The notes beneath the pieces were generated by a model, which saw only the letters and a list, made by a program, of their open reading frames with translations, was not told the origin of the DNA and did no database searches. This document shows, piece by piece, positions 56,176 to 64,000 of a stretch of 64,000 nt of DNA. Both the position numbers and the translations under genes were made by a program. Each line of letters begins with the position of its first letter. Position 1 is the first letter of the stretch. Origin of the DNA: Bifidobacterium saguinibicoloris. GTDB lineage: Bacteria > Actinomycetota > Actinomycetes > Actinomycetales > Bifidobacteriaceae. The stretch is from NCBI RefSeq assembly GCF_019331725.1, contig NZ_JAHBBF010000008.1, positions 62,001 through 126,000 on the forward strand, in the 5' to 3' direction.

Positions 56176-56181
56176 TATAAT
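56176..56181 (+). promoter_or_regulatory. tRNA-Ser(UGA) -10 element
   Basis: Consensus TATAAT, 41 nt before the mature tRNA; no good -35 seen at 16-18 bp. Confidence 0.5.
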
Positions 56182-56222
56182 GGAACGTCGTGCGCGAAGC
56201 CGAAACGGCCCGCGCGCGCCAC

Positions 56223-56307
56223 GGACAGATGTCTGAGCGGTCTAAAGAGACGGTCTTGAAAACCGTTGGAGCGCAAGCTCCCGCGAGTTCGAATCTCGCT
56301 CTGTCCG
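56223..56307 (+). tRNA. tRNA-Ser (anticodon UGA)
   Basis: Acceptor arms GGACAGA/TCTGTCC, anticodon stem ACGGT/ACCGT enclosing CTTGAAA gives anticodon TGA, reading UCA and related codons. Long variable arm (GGAGCGCAAGCTCC) and T-loop GTTCGAATC. G73; CCA not encoded. Confidence 0.96.
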
Positions 56308-56314
56308 CCTCATG

Positions 56315-56347
56315 CGAAGGCCCCGACCATTGCGGTCGGGGCCTTCG
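56315..56347. terminator. Terminator of tRNA-Ser(UGA) / response regulator
   Basis: CGAAGGCCCCGACC / GGTCGGGGCCTTCG, 14-bp perfect stem with a 5-nt loop, between the convergent tRNA and response-regulator genes. Confidence 0.85.
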
Positions 56348-56398
56348 TCGTATCCGGCGGTTCCGGTCGTATCCGGCGATTCACACGATGCGACGGAT

Positions 56399-57256
56399 TC
56401 ACACGATGCGCCGGTCCGCCGCCCATCGGGTGAGCTCGGTGCGGTTGGACAGCTGCAGCTTGCGCAGCACCGAACTCATGTGCGTCTCCACGGTCTTGAT
56501 GGAGATGAACAGCTCCGCGGCGACCTCCTTGTACGTGTAGCCGCGCGCGATGAGCCGCATCACCTCCTGCTCGCGGTTCGAGAGGCGGTCGAGCTCCTCG
56601 TCGTGCGCCGGGCGTCCGTCAGGCCCGAACCCGAATGACGTCCCCGACGTGCCGGGCGCGCCGGCGAAGCCCGCCCGTCCCAGGACGCCATCCGCGCCCG
56701 CATCGCCGCCGGCCGGGCCGCCCTGGAACACGGACAGCACGAATCCGGCCAGTTTCGGCGAGAACACCGCGTAGCCCTCATGTACCTGACGGATGGAGGA
56801 GACGAGGTCGTCGCCGGTGATGGTCTTGGTGACGTAGCCGCGCGCGCCGGCGCGGATCACGGATCCCACGTCCTGCGGCGAATCCGAGACGGACAGCGCG
56901 AGGAACGCGGAGGCGGGGGAGAGGGGATGCGATTTCAGCAGAATCTCCGCGCCGCCGCCGCCTTCGCCGCCGGGCACGTGCACGTCGAGCAGCACGACGT
57001 CCGGTTTGGTGGCGGCGATCATCGCGATCGACCCCTCCACGTCGGCGCCCTGCCCGACGATCGTGAAGTACGGCGAGAGCGTGGCGATGACGCCCGCGCG
57101 GAACATCTCATGGTCGTCGACCACCGCCAGGCGGATGCGCTTGTCGTTCGCGGTCCCCTCGCTCTGTCCTGCCGTCTGCCCGGTCGATCCTGCCGACTTG
57201 GCCGTCGCGCCTCCGTTCGCCTGTCCGGTCGCCTGTCCTGCCGTCCGCCCGTCCAT
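56399..57256 (-). CDS. NarL/LuxR-family response regulator
   Basis: 285 aa from ATG 57256 (GGAAGGAG upstream). A low-complexity N-terminus of about 40 residues precedes a receiver domain (RIRLAVVDDHEMF, phospho-aspartate in VVLLDVHVPGG, then YVTKTITGDDL). A Gly-rich linker follows, then a LuxR-type helix-turn-helix (LSNREQEVMRLIARGYTYKEVA ... TVETHMSSVLRKL, cited in parts). It is the partner of the PspC-kinase upstream. The frame is open further: GTG 57361 overlaps the kinase stop as GTGA and would add 35 residues with an NET-type repeat. Confidence 0.93.
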   Translation of the reverse strand: MDGRTAGQATGQANGGATAKSAGSTGQTAGQSEGTANDKRIRLAVVDDHEMFRAGVIATLSPYFTIVGQGADVEGSIAMIAATKPDVVLLDVHVPGGEGGGGAEILLKSHPLSPASAFLALSVSDSPQDVGSVIRAGARGYVTKTITGDDLVSSIRQVHEGYAVFSPKLAGFVLSVFQGGPAGGDAGADGVLGRAGFAGAPGTSGTSFGFGPDGRPAHDEELDRLSNREQEVMRLIARGYTYKEVAAELFISIKTVETHMSSVLRKLQLSNRTELTRWAADRRIV

Positions 57257-57275
57257 CGGTGCTCCTTCCTCTCCG

Positions 57276-57320
57276 TTCGTTTCGTTCGTTTCGTGCGTTT
57301 CGTTCGTTCCCGTCGTTCCG
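57276..57320. repeat. Tandem 9-bp repeats between kinase and regulator genes
   Basis: Five degenerate units of TTCGTTTCG. On the minus strand, in frame with the regulator, they would encode Asn-Glu-Thr triplets, so they may be part of a longer regulator N-terminus. Confidence 0.6.
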
Positions 57321-57357
57321 TCCGTATCCGGCCGCTTCGACCGACCGCTTCGACCGT

Positions 57358-58779
57358 TCACGCCGACCGCTTCGGTTCCGCCGCGCCCGTCGCCTTCGTC
57401 GAGCCCGCCGCGCCCGCCGACGCCGCCGGCCCGCCGGCCTCGGCGGCGATCGGCATGTGCATGCGCACTTCGGTGCCCCATCCCGGTCTCGACACGATCT
57501 CCACTGTACCGCCGCGCCGCCGTATGCGCCCGATGATCGATTCGCGGATGCCGAGCCGGTCCGGCGGGATCGCGTCCACGTCGAATCCTGGGCCGTGGTC
57601 GCGCACGAACACCTCCACCAGCGTGGGGCCGGCCTCGCAGTACACGGAGATCGGTTCCGCGCCGTGCGTGGCCGCGTTGACGAGCGTCTGGTTGGTGGCG
57701 TCGAGCAGCGCGTCGGTGGCGGCGGAGGGGCGTGCGTCGCCCACGGTCACCACGTCGATGGGTTTGCCGTGCGTGTCCTCCACCTGCGCGGCGATGGCCT
57801 TCAGCCCGGCACCGACCGACCGGTCCGTGGTGGCGCGCTCCTGATACAGCCATGAGCGCAGCTCCCGCTCCTGGCTGCGGGCCAGCGTGAACACGGTGTC
57901 CGGTTCGGTGCTGTGCAGCTGGATGAGCGCGAGCGTCTGCAGGACACCGTCATGCAGGTGCGCGGTCATGTCGGCGCGTTCCTCCTCGCGTTCCTTCATG
58001 GCCCGTTCGGCGGTGACTTGACGGATCATCGAGTTCGCCCAGGGGAGGATGGCGAGCACCACGCAGGCGAGCAGGAGGAATCCGGCGACGATGATGCGTT
58101 TCGAATACGAGAGCATCCCCGAGTACATCACGTCAGTCACGAACGCCACGTAGGCGAGGAAGATGAGGATGAGGCCGAGGATCATGGTGGGCAGCTGTCC
58201 GGTGCGCGCGTCGAACCGCGACCATGCGGCGAGCAGCCCCGATACGGCCAGCAGCGTGGGCACGATGAGCGCGCCGTGGTGCGTCAGCCCCAGCGACAGT
58301 CCGAGGACGAGCAGCAGGAGCCCGGCCGCCGCGGCCAGTGCCGGCTTGGGTGCGTGGCGCAGCGCTTCGAGCAGGTTCTCCGTCGTGCCGGACATGGCTT
58401 CCGCGGCCGATTCCGCGCGTGTGCGTCCGGTGGTCATGTCCCGGTTGCCGTGCGCAAGCGGCGCTTCGGCCGCGTGCGCGGCCTGCGTGTGCGCCGCGGC
58501 CGCGGCGGCCGGGTCCCCGGCGGGCGTGAACATCCATAGGAACAGGTAGGCGACGATGCCGCCGCCCCAGATGAGCGTGGCGGCGACGAACGCGAGCCGC
58601 ACCCACGCCACGTTCACGCCCAGGTGAAGGGCGATGCCCCGGCAGACGCCGGCGAGCACGCGTCCGCGTTTCGGGCGCATCAGCGGCAGGCGCGCCGGTC
58701 TCATGGGGGGAAGCGGCGCGGACGTTCCCCGCGGCGGCGCCCATGCGCCCGCGTTCGGCTGGTTTCCGGTCTGGGTCAT
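57358..58779 (-). CDS. PspC-domain sensor histidine kinase
   Basis: 473 aa. An N-terminal PspC domain (about 30-90: LAGVCRGIALHLGVNVAWVRLAFV) with a membrane segment is followed by four to five more membrane segments (about 150-250). The kinase core has the phospho-histidine in AHLHDGVLQTLALIQ and an HATPase_c domain with N-box TLVNAATHG and VRDHGPGFD. The layout matches actinobacterial PspC-kinases in LiaFSR-like envelope-stress systems. CACAAT 6 nt before the ATG suggests a leaderless mRNA. Divergent from a second PspC protein. Confidence 0.92.
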   Translation of the reverse strand: MTQTGNQPNAGAWAPPRGTSAPLPPMRPARLPLMRPKRGRVLAGVCRGIALHLGVNVAWVRLAFVAATLIWGGGIVAYLFLWMFTPAGDPAAAAAAHTQAAHAAEAPLAHGNRDMTTGRTRAESAAEAMSGTTENLLEALRHAPKPALAAAAGLLLLVLGLSLGLTHHGALIVPTLLAVSGLLAAWSRFDARTGQLPTMILGLILIFLAYVAFVTDVMYSGMLSYSKRIIVAGFLLLACVVLAILPWANSMIRQVTAERAMKEREEERADMTAHLHDGVLQTLALIQLHSTEPDTVFTLARSQERELRSWLYQERATTDRSVGAGLKAIAAQVEDTHGKPIDVVTVGDARPSAATDALLDATNQTLVNAATHGAEPISVYCEAGPTLVEVFVRDHGPGFDVDAIPPDRLGIRESIIGRIRRRGGTVEIVSRPGWGTEVRMHMPIAAEAGGPAASAGAAGSTKATGAAEPKRSA

Positions 58780-58785
58780 GGTTCC

Positions 58786-58886
58786 ATTGTGCCCGGCATG
58801 GGGGAGACTTCCAGGGTCATCAGCCCGGGTTCAGGGAAGAATCAGGGTGTTCCCGGACGGCCGTGCAGGCGTTCCGCTGCTGTAAT
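58786..58886. promoter_or_regulatory. Divergent promoters of the PspC pair
   Basis: CACAAT (58786-58791, minus) lies 6 nt before the kinase ATG, and TGTAAT (58881-58886, plus) 7 nt before the PspC-protein ATG. Both would give leaderless transcripts. The 89 bp between could carry an operator for the response regulator. Confidence 0.45.
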
Positions 58887-58893
58887 GGGAAGC

Positions 58894-60801
58894 ATGAACG
58901 ATAACGATACGACGCTTCGGAAGCGTTTCTTCTCCTGGATCCGCGCCACCGGCGTGATGCGCGGCGACGACCGTTGGATCGGCGGCGTGTGCTCCGGCTT
59001 CGCGGCCCGCCTGGGCTGGAGCCCCACGTTGGTGCGTGCGCTGGTCCTCGCCCTCACGTTCCTGTTCGGGTTCGGCGCGGCCCTGTACGCGTTCGGCTGG
59101 CTGTTCCTGCCCGATGCGCGCGACGGCCGCATCCTCGCCGAGGGGCTGCTCGCCGGACAGTGGGATTGGAACTGTCTGGGCGCGTTCGTCTTCATGGCGG
59201 TCGCGCTCGTCATCCCCGGCGCCGGCTGGGTGGCGTTCGTCGCCGCCGGCGTGGCCCTGTGGGCGATCTGCCAGAGCGGCATGAGGCAGCGTCACGGGTA
59301 CGGGTTCGCGGCGCAGCGTCCGGCCGGCGGCGCGTACGCCGCGCCGGGACAGGCCCCGCAGGGCGCGCCGTCCCCGGCTTCCGGCCCGTGGGCCGCACCC
59401 CAGGGCGCCCCGGTCCGGCCGACTTCCGGTCCGGTCCCGCAGGGTCCGGCGGCTCCGACCATGCCCGCCCCGACGGGTGCTCCCGTGACGCCCGGTCCGA
59501 CGATGCCGATGGGCGCCCCGGTCCCGCCCATGCGTCCGGCCGGCCCCGTTGCGCCTCCGGCCCCGGTGCCGCCCGCGCCGCACAGGCCCCGCACCGCCCG
59601 GCGCAAGCCCGCCGGCCCGATGCTCGTGCTGCTGGTGCTGGGACTGACGATGATCTCCGGCGCCGGACTCTACCTGTACCTGCATGAACGGTACGGTTCG
59701 CCTTCGGTCACCACCGCGGTGACGGCCGCGATGGTCTGGATCGGCGCGGTGTGCGTGGCGATGGGCCTGCTGCTCGTGGTCCTCGGCGTCATGGGCCGGC
59801 GTTCCGGCGGCCTCGTCCCGCTGGCGCTCATCGCCGGGTTCGTCGCCGTGTGCATGATGATCGCCACCGGGTCCATGTCCTATGCGCAATACGAGGCGGA
59901 GCACAACCGCATGGGCTTCGTCGCCGTGGGATTGGGCACCGGCGGAAGCCCATTGTCCGAGAACGCCGATGGTACGATCAGCCTCCAGGGGCCCGTCACC
60001 GGAAGCCTGGACGGCGATGCCGCCTACGCCCCCTCGTCCTCCGACCAGACCTATCTGGACCCGGACATCAACTACTGGGTCTCGGATTCCAGCCCGAAGA
60101 ACTTCGCGCTGCTGCAGAAGGGCATGTACTTCCAAGGCATGGACGAATCAAAATCGGTCGCCAACATCGACCTGAGCGAGTACGCGCGCTGGAATTACGG
60201 CGGCGCACAGGTGAACACGTACCGGAAGGGCTGCCCGGCCGGACAGATCAACCTGGCCGTCTCCAATGCCACGGTGGTCGTCACCCTGCCCGACGCCTGC
60301 CCCTACACGTTCGGCAAGGACGGGTTGGAACTGTACACCGGTGACGTGCTCGGCGGCGCGAACACCGTGGTCCTCAACAACATGGTGACCAGCTGGGGGG
60401 TTCCAGGGGCCGACTACGACTATAACGACTACGCGGACGGCACCCACCAGGACAACTACGACTGGCAGACCAACGGCATCGACGACGACTCGTCCTTCCA
60501 GATCAACTTCGCCTCCGGCAGCGCCGGCCGCGTGGTGGTCCGGTACGCCTCGGAAAGCGTCCTGCCCAGCTACGTCGACTACGCCGACCGGCTGTCGTCC
60601 AACGACTGGGGCGACCGGTTCTCGCTCGGCGCCGTCACCAAGCGGCACGTGGCCATCCAGCAGGGCGAACAGAAGGACGACGGCGCCGAACACGCCGAAT
60701 CGGACGCCGACGGCGCCGCGGGCGGCAACGGCAAGACGACGGACAAGGGCCGCTCGTACGACGGCACGGCGGACGGCACGAAGGAGAACGACGATGAGTG
60801 A
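58894..60801 (+). CDS. PspC-domain membrane protein with LiaF-like surface domain
   Basis: 635 aa from ATG 58894. The N-terminal PspC domain (about 15-75: WIGGVCSGFAARLGWSPTLVRALVL) is followed by membrane segments. A Pro/Ala-rich linker (about 145-235) follows, then three more membrane segments and a beta-rich exported C-terminus (about 345-610) that ends acidic. The C-terminus resembles the adhesive LiaF/DUF2154-type domain only in outline. It likely senses or modulates the neighbouring kinase. ATGA-type overlap with the next gene. Confidence 0.85.
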   Translation: MNDNDTTLRKRFFSWIRATGVMRGDDRWIGGVCSGFAARLGWSPTLVRALVLALTFLFGFGAALYAFGWLFLPDARDGRILAEGLLAGQWDWNCLGAFVFMAVALVIPGAGWVAFVAAGVALWAICQSGMRQRHGYGFAAQRPAGGAYAAPGQAPQGAPSPASGPWAAPQGAPVRPTSGPVPQGPAAPTMPAPTGAPVTPGPTMPMGAPVPPMRPAGPVAPPAPVPPAPHRPRTARRKPAGPMLVLLVLGLTMISGAGLYLYLHERYGSPSVTTAVTAAMVWIGAVCVAMGLLLVVLGVMGRRSGGLVPLALIAGFVAVCMMIATGSMSYAQYEAEHNRMGFVAVGLGTGGSPLSENADGTISLQGPVTGSLDGDAAYAPSSSDQTYLDPDINYWVSDSSPKNFALLQKGMYFQGMDESKSVANIDLSEYARWNYGGAQVNTYRKGCPAGQINLAVSNATVVVTLPDACPYTFGKDGLELYTGDVLGGANTVVLNNMVTSWGVPGADYDYNDYADGTHQDNYDWQTNGIDDDSSFQINFASGSAGRVVVRYASESVLPSYVDYADRLSSNDWGDRFSLGAVTKRHVAIQQGEQKDDGAEHAESDADGAAGGNGKTTDKGRSYDGTADGTKENDDE

Positions 60802-61666
60802 CATGCAACGCAACGATCCCGCATCCCTGCAGGACATCGTGGACACGCAGATCCTCGAACAGACGGCGACGGCGTCCGGCGCTCGCGCCGAGGCGGAGAC
60901 GCAGGCCATGGCCCCGGTGACCGCACCGGCGGTGCGGCCCGACGCCGCCACCGAGACGATGGATCCCGTCGCCGCGCCGGTCGCGTCCGAGACGACGGCC
61001 GATGTGCCGCACGAGACGACGCCCGACACGGTCGGGGAGACACAGTCCGGTCCGGCGACGCCGTTCGCTCCGGCGGGCCCGGCTGCCGACCCGATGACGC
61101 AGCCGGTGGCGAATCTCGCCGCCGGATTCCAGCCCCTGGCGACGTTCCCGGCTCCGGCGGCGCCGCCGGTGTGGACCGCCCAAGGCGTGCAGGCCGCGCC
61201 CGCGCCCGTACTTGCCGCGCCCATCGCATCCGCCCCGGCACCGGTCGCCCCCGCGGCGCCGCTGCCGCCGCAAGGCCCTGCACGGCCCGCGGCCCCGGGC
61301 TATGCCCTGCCGACCCCGGATCCGGCGCCCGAACCCGAACCGCAGCGGCCCACCGGCCCCAGCGTGCCCACCATCCTGCTGGGCGGCGTCGGCATCCTGC
61401 TCGGCGGGTTCGGTATCCTCTTCGGTCTGCGCTTCTCCCAACTGCCCGCCATCTTCACCTCCATCGACCCGCAGATGACCATCGCGGTGTCCTGCGCCGT
61501 CATCGGCGTGCTGCTCATCGTCATCGGCATCGGCTGGTCGATCGGCTCCGCGGTCTCCAAACGTCGTCGCATCAAGGCGGCGGAACCGGACGCGGAAGGC
61601 ATGACGGAACCTGATGCGGGGACGCCGGAGGACGGGCCGGAAACGCACGACGGCTCCCCGGAGTAG
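60794..61666 (+). CDS. Pro/Ala-rich membrane protein of unknown function
   Basis: 290 aa, starting 8 nt before the previous stop, so translation is probably coupled. Residues 1-190 are a low-complexity Ala/Pro/Thr/Glu region. Two membrane segments (IPTILLGGVGILLGGFGILFG-like at about 193-212 and AVSCAVIGVLLIVIGIGW at about 232-250) lie near the end, with a short basic then acidic tail. No enzymatic motif. Its position suggests an accessory role in the PspC system. Confidence 0.75.
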   Translation: MSDMQRNDPASLQDIVDTQILEQTATASGARAEAETQAMAPVTAPAVRPDAATETMDPVAAPVASETTADVPHETTPDTVGETQSGPATPFAPAGPAADPMTQPVANLAAGFQPLATFPAPAAPPVWTAQGVQAAPAPVLAAPIASAPAPVAPAAPLPPQGPARPAAPGYALPTPDPAPEPEPQRPTGPSVPTILLGGVGILLGGFGILFGLRFSQLPAIFTSIDPQMTIAVSCAVIGVLLIVIGIGWSIGSAVSKRRRIKAAEPDAEGMTEPDAGTPEDGPETHDGSPE

Positions 61667-61760
61667 AACGGAAACGGAGGCGGCGGCCGGACGGCCCGGC
61701 CGACGGCAGCCATGGAGGAACCCGCACACAGGGCGTGTGCGGACGGGAAAGAGGCATGAC

Positions 61761-63476
61761 ATGATGGCGACGGCGAAACGGATGCTGGCATTCGGATGCG
61801 CCGTCGCCATCCTGTTCGCCGCATGCTGCACGCTCGGCCTGCTCATGATGCCGCGGTGGAGCGCCGAACCCTACCGCGACCACATCACGATCGCATCCGC
61901 GGACACCGCCATCGCGCCACGGGACGCGCATATCGCGCACCAAGGCGCCTACGCCACCCGCGAACGGCACATCACCATCCACCTGGAGGACGGCGAAGGC
62001 GACGTGCCCGCCATCCTGCGTGAACCCGTCGGCGTGGACGGGGCGCATCCCGCATGCCTGTTCATCCACGGCTCCGGCACCGGCACGGCCGAGGACTTCG
62101 GCGACATCGCCAACGCCATGAGCTCCGCCGGCATCATCACCCTCGTCCCCGCCAAACGCACCGACGGCTACACGCCCGCACACCGCGACTACGCGCGCTT
62201 CGCCCGCGACTACGGCACCGCCCTCGACCTGCTGCGCGCCATGCCCGGCGTGGACGCCGCGCGCACCGGCGTCTACGCCGAATCCGAAGGCACATGGATC
62301 GCCACGCTCATGACCTCCGAACGACGGGACATCGCCTTCGCCATCCTCACCTCCGCGCCCGTATACACCGGACGCGAACAGATGGCCATGGCCGTCAGCG
62401 CCTCCATCCACGCCGCCGGCGCACCCACGGCGGTCGTCAGGGACGCCGCCAAGCTCATGTCCATGGACTACGCGCCGTTCGACTTCCGCTACGCCGACTT
62501 CGACGCCGACGCCGTCCGCGGCTCGCTCACCATGCCCCTGCTTGTCAACTACGGCACCTACGACACCGCCATGCCCATCGAACAGGGCGCGCGCACGCTC
62601 GTCGACACCGCCGCGCGGCATGGCAACCGCAACGTCACCGTCCGCTACTACGCGGCCAACCATCAGCTGCGCGCCGGCAAAGGCCTGTTCACGCAAGGGC
62701 TGCCGCTCGCCGAGGGCTATACGCGCGACCTCGCCGATTGGGTCAACGGCGTGGCCGCCGGCACGGATGCGGACGGATGGGCCACGCCCCGGATCGCCGG
62801 CGCCACGCCACGGCAACGGGTAGCGGCGCCGCGCCACGGCACCGCATCCGGCATCATCGGTTCGCTCGCCATGCTCGTGGGCCTCATCGTCGCGGCCGTG
62901 CTGTGCTTCGTCGTGGCGGGCGCAGGGGGAACGATGTTCCTCGTGTTCGAGATGGTCCGACGCCGTCGGCTCGCCATGGCCGCCGCGGACGGCATGGGCA
63001 CTGGGCGCGAACGGTTCCCGGCGCTCGGAAGGCGGGGTCGCACCGTCGCCCCCTGGCCCGGCACCGGGCGCGAGTCCGCCCGCATGATGGGCTATCCGCA
63101 CGGGCTGAAGGCGCTGCTCGTCGCGGGCGCGCTGACGTCGCTGGGCGTCATGCTCGCGCTCGGCGGATACCTGTCCTACGTGGGGGTCGCCGCCCTGCAC
63201 GAACAGCGGGACCCGCAGGGCATGACATGGGGGTTCACTGCGTTGCGCGGCGGCGCCGCGGTGGTGCTGCTGCTGACGGCGTGGCTCATCGTCCGGCTGT
63301 GGCGCGCATGGCGCGTACGTCGCGCGGCCGTCGACCATGGGCTGTATCCGACGGGCCGCCGCGTCCGCTCCTCGTGGATGTTCGGCCGCTGGCATTGGGT
63401 GATGGCGCTGCTGGTGCTTGCAGGCATGCTGCTCACCCTCACGGTCCTCGCGTTCTGGGGGTTGTTCACGGCGTGA
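61761..63476 (+). CDS. Alpha/beta hydrolase with C-terminal membrane domain
   Basis: 571 aa from ATG 61761 (AAAGAGG upstream; ATG 61764 also possible). An N-terminal membrane anchor (about 8-28) is followed by an alpha/beta hydrolase domain (about 70-355). The oxyanion region is FIHGSGTG, nucleophile Ser in YAESEGTW, acid in YGTYDTAMP and His in AANHQLR. The C-terminal 200 residues hold four membrane segments and charged loops. Topology puts the hydrolase outside the cell, so it may act on an envelope ester or an acyl peptide; the substrate is unknown. It may be co-transcribed with the upstream genes (94-nt gap). Confidence 0.82.
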   Translation: MMATAKRMLAFGCAVAILFAACCTLGLLMMPRWSAEPYRDHITIASADTAIAPRDAHIAHQGAYATRERHITIHLEDGEGDVPAILREPVGVDGAHPACLFIHGSGTGTAEDFGDIANAMSSAGIITLVPAKRTDGYTPAHRDYARFARDYGTALDLLRAMPGVDAARTGVYAESEGTWIATLMTSERRDIAFAILTSAPVYTGREQMAMAVSASIHAAGAPTAVVRDAAKLMSMDYAPFDFRYADFDADAVRGSLTMPLLVNYGTYDTAMPIEQGARTLVDTAARHGNRNVTVRYYAANHQLRAGKGLFTQGLPLAEGYTRDLADWVNGVAAGTDADGWATPRIAGATPRQRVAAPRHGTASGIIGSLAMLVGLIVAAVLCFVVAGAGGTMFLVFEMVRRRRLAMAAADGMGTGRERFPALGRRGRTVAPWPGTGRESARMMGYPHGLKALLVAGALTSLGVMLALGGYLSYVGVAALHEQRDPQGMTWGFTALRGGAAVVLLLTAWLIVRLWRAWRVRRAAVDHGLYPTGRRVRSSWMFGRWHWVMALLVLAGMLLTLTVLAFWGLFTA

Positions 63477-63521
63477 TCGTGACTGTGGCCGTGACGCGCC
63501 GCGCGGTTTGCGTCGGCCGTT

Positions 63522-64000
63522 CTACACCTGCGCCGCCTCCGCCTCGTCGAGGTCCGCGAACCCGCCGATCTCCACGGTGCGGCGGATCGTCTCCTCGGTG
63601 AGGTTGCGTCCGGCCGCGGCGAACGCGTCGACCATGCGCGCGTAGCGGTCGAGCGTGGTCTCGGAATACGTGCCGAGCTCGCCGCGCAGATACGTCTCGA
63701 ACGACGTGGCCTCGGACGTGTCCTCCGCGGTGGTGAGCACGCGCATGGCCCGTCCCAGCTTCGGCCAGCGGGCGCGGAAGTCGCGCGCCCACGCCACCTG
63801 CACGGCGATGATGCGCTCCTGGCGTGCGACGCGGCCCTCGGACAGGCGCGGGATGAACGGTTCGATGTTGCGCGCGTACTCGTCCGGCGCGGTCGAGGCC
63901 ATCATGCGCCCGTACTTCTCGGTGACGAGATTGCGGCCGGTCCGGTCCGCCTCGTCGAGGTCATGTTCGTACGATTCCAGCAGCGGCCGGTCCCACGTGA
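63522..64000 (-). CDS. DUF4125-like protein (N-terminus beyond window)
   Basis: At least 158 codons; the minus-strand frame is open through the right edge, reading WDRPLLESYEHDLDEADRTG and LVTEKYGRMMASTAPDEY. This resembles DUF4125 proteins of Actinobacteria, whose function is unknown. ATG 63905 is only an internal methionine. All-helical, with no signal or membrane segment visible. Convergent with the hydrolase gene, 45 nt apart. Confidence 0.7.
   Translation of the reverse strand, partial: TWDRPLLESYEHDLDEADRTGRNLVTEKYGRMMASTAPDEYARNIEPFIPRLSEGRVARQERIIAVQVAWARDFRARWPKLGRAMRVLTTAEDTSEATSFETYLRGELGTYSETTLDRYARMVDAFAAAGRNLTEETIRRTVEIGGFADLDEAEAAQV

Noticed and set aside
56348..56415. Short duplications (CGTATCCGGCG and GATTCACACGATGCG, each twice) at the end of the response-regulator gene
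   Set aside because: Small local duplications without dyad or reading-frame consequence; probably ordinary slippage.

Overview
The window is a GC-rich actinobacterial chromosome segment that I read as Bifidobacterium (inference). The reasons are gene content: a fused bifunctional AdhE, one beta-glucoside/glucose-type PTS with a LicT antiterminator, sortase-anchored pilins with an RTGASV-type sorting signal, a 29-residue bS22, C+ rpmJ and zinc-type S14. No rRNA genes are present. Two tRNA-Ser genes are.

Layout. 1-8.0 kb: a ROK repressor cut by the left edge, adhE, a YwiC-like membrane protein, acetolactate decarboxylase (budA) and a 14-TM-type MFS exporter. 8.0-23.1 kb: the complete S10-spc-alpha ribosomal supercluster from rpsJ to rplQ, including secY, adk, infA, rpmJ and rpoA. 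It lacks map and rpsD and carries a large hairpin between rpsQ and rplN. 23.1-27.7 kb: truA, an operon joining a circularly permuted ATP-grasp/alpha-E fusion to a transglutaminase-like protease (a conserved but poorly understood module), and tRNA-Ser(CGA). 27.8-36.0 kb: a lipoprotein, then nusA-infB-rbfA-truB-ribF (no rimP). 36.1-40.6 kb: radA, a membrane-anchored unknown, bS22, rpiA and rnhA.

40.7-49.4 kb is the accessory part. It holds a giant fibro-slime/FctA-type surface protein, an IS110-family element with its probable bridge-RNA region, pgm, and a second pilin gene. The second pilin is out of frame at a run of seven G residues; eight would restore one 605-aa protein, so it looks like a phase-variable pilin in the OFF state. 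49.4-52.9 kb: a RAT/terminator switch, a PTS EIIBCA permease and its LicT-type antiterminator. 53.0-56.4 kb: a lipid kinase, a non-coding array of seven 51-52 bp repeats each carrying TGCCA-N4-TGGCA, serS and tRNA-Ser(UGA). 56.4-63.5 kb: a NarL-type response regulator, a PspC-histidine kinase, a divergent PspC membrane protein, a small membrane protein and an alpha/beta hydrolase with a membrane tail; the first three resemble a LiaFSR-like envelope-stress module. The right edge cuts a DUF4125-like gene.

Two threads run across the window. Many stand-alone genes have a -10-like hexamer ending 6-8 nt before the start codon, which suggests leaderless mRNAs. An 18-bp perfect palindrome (CCGGTAGATATCTACCGG) occurs just twice that I could find, in front of the YwiC-like gene and between radA and its divergent neighbour, which hints at a small regulon.
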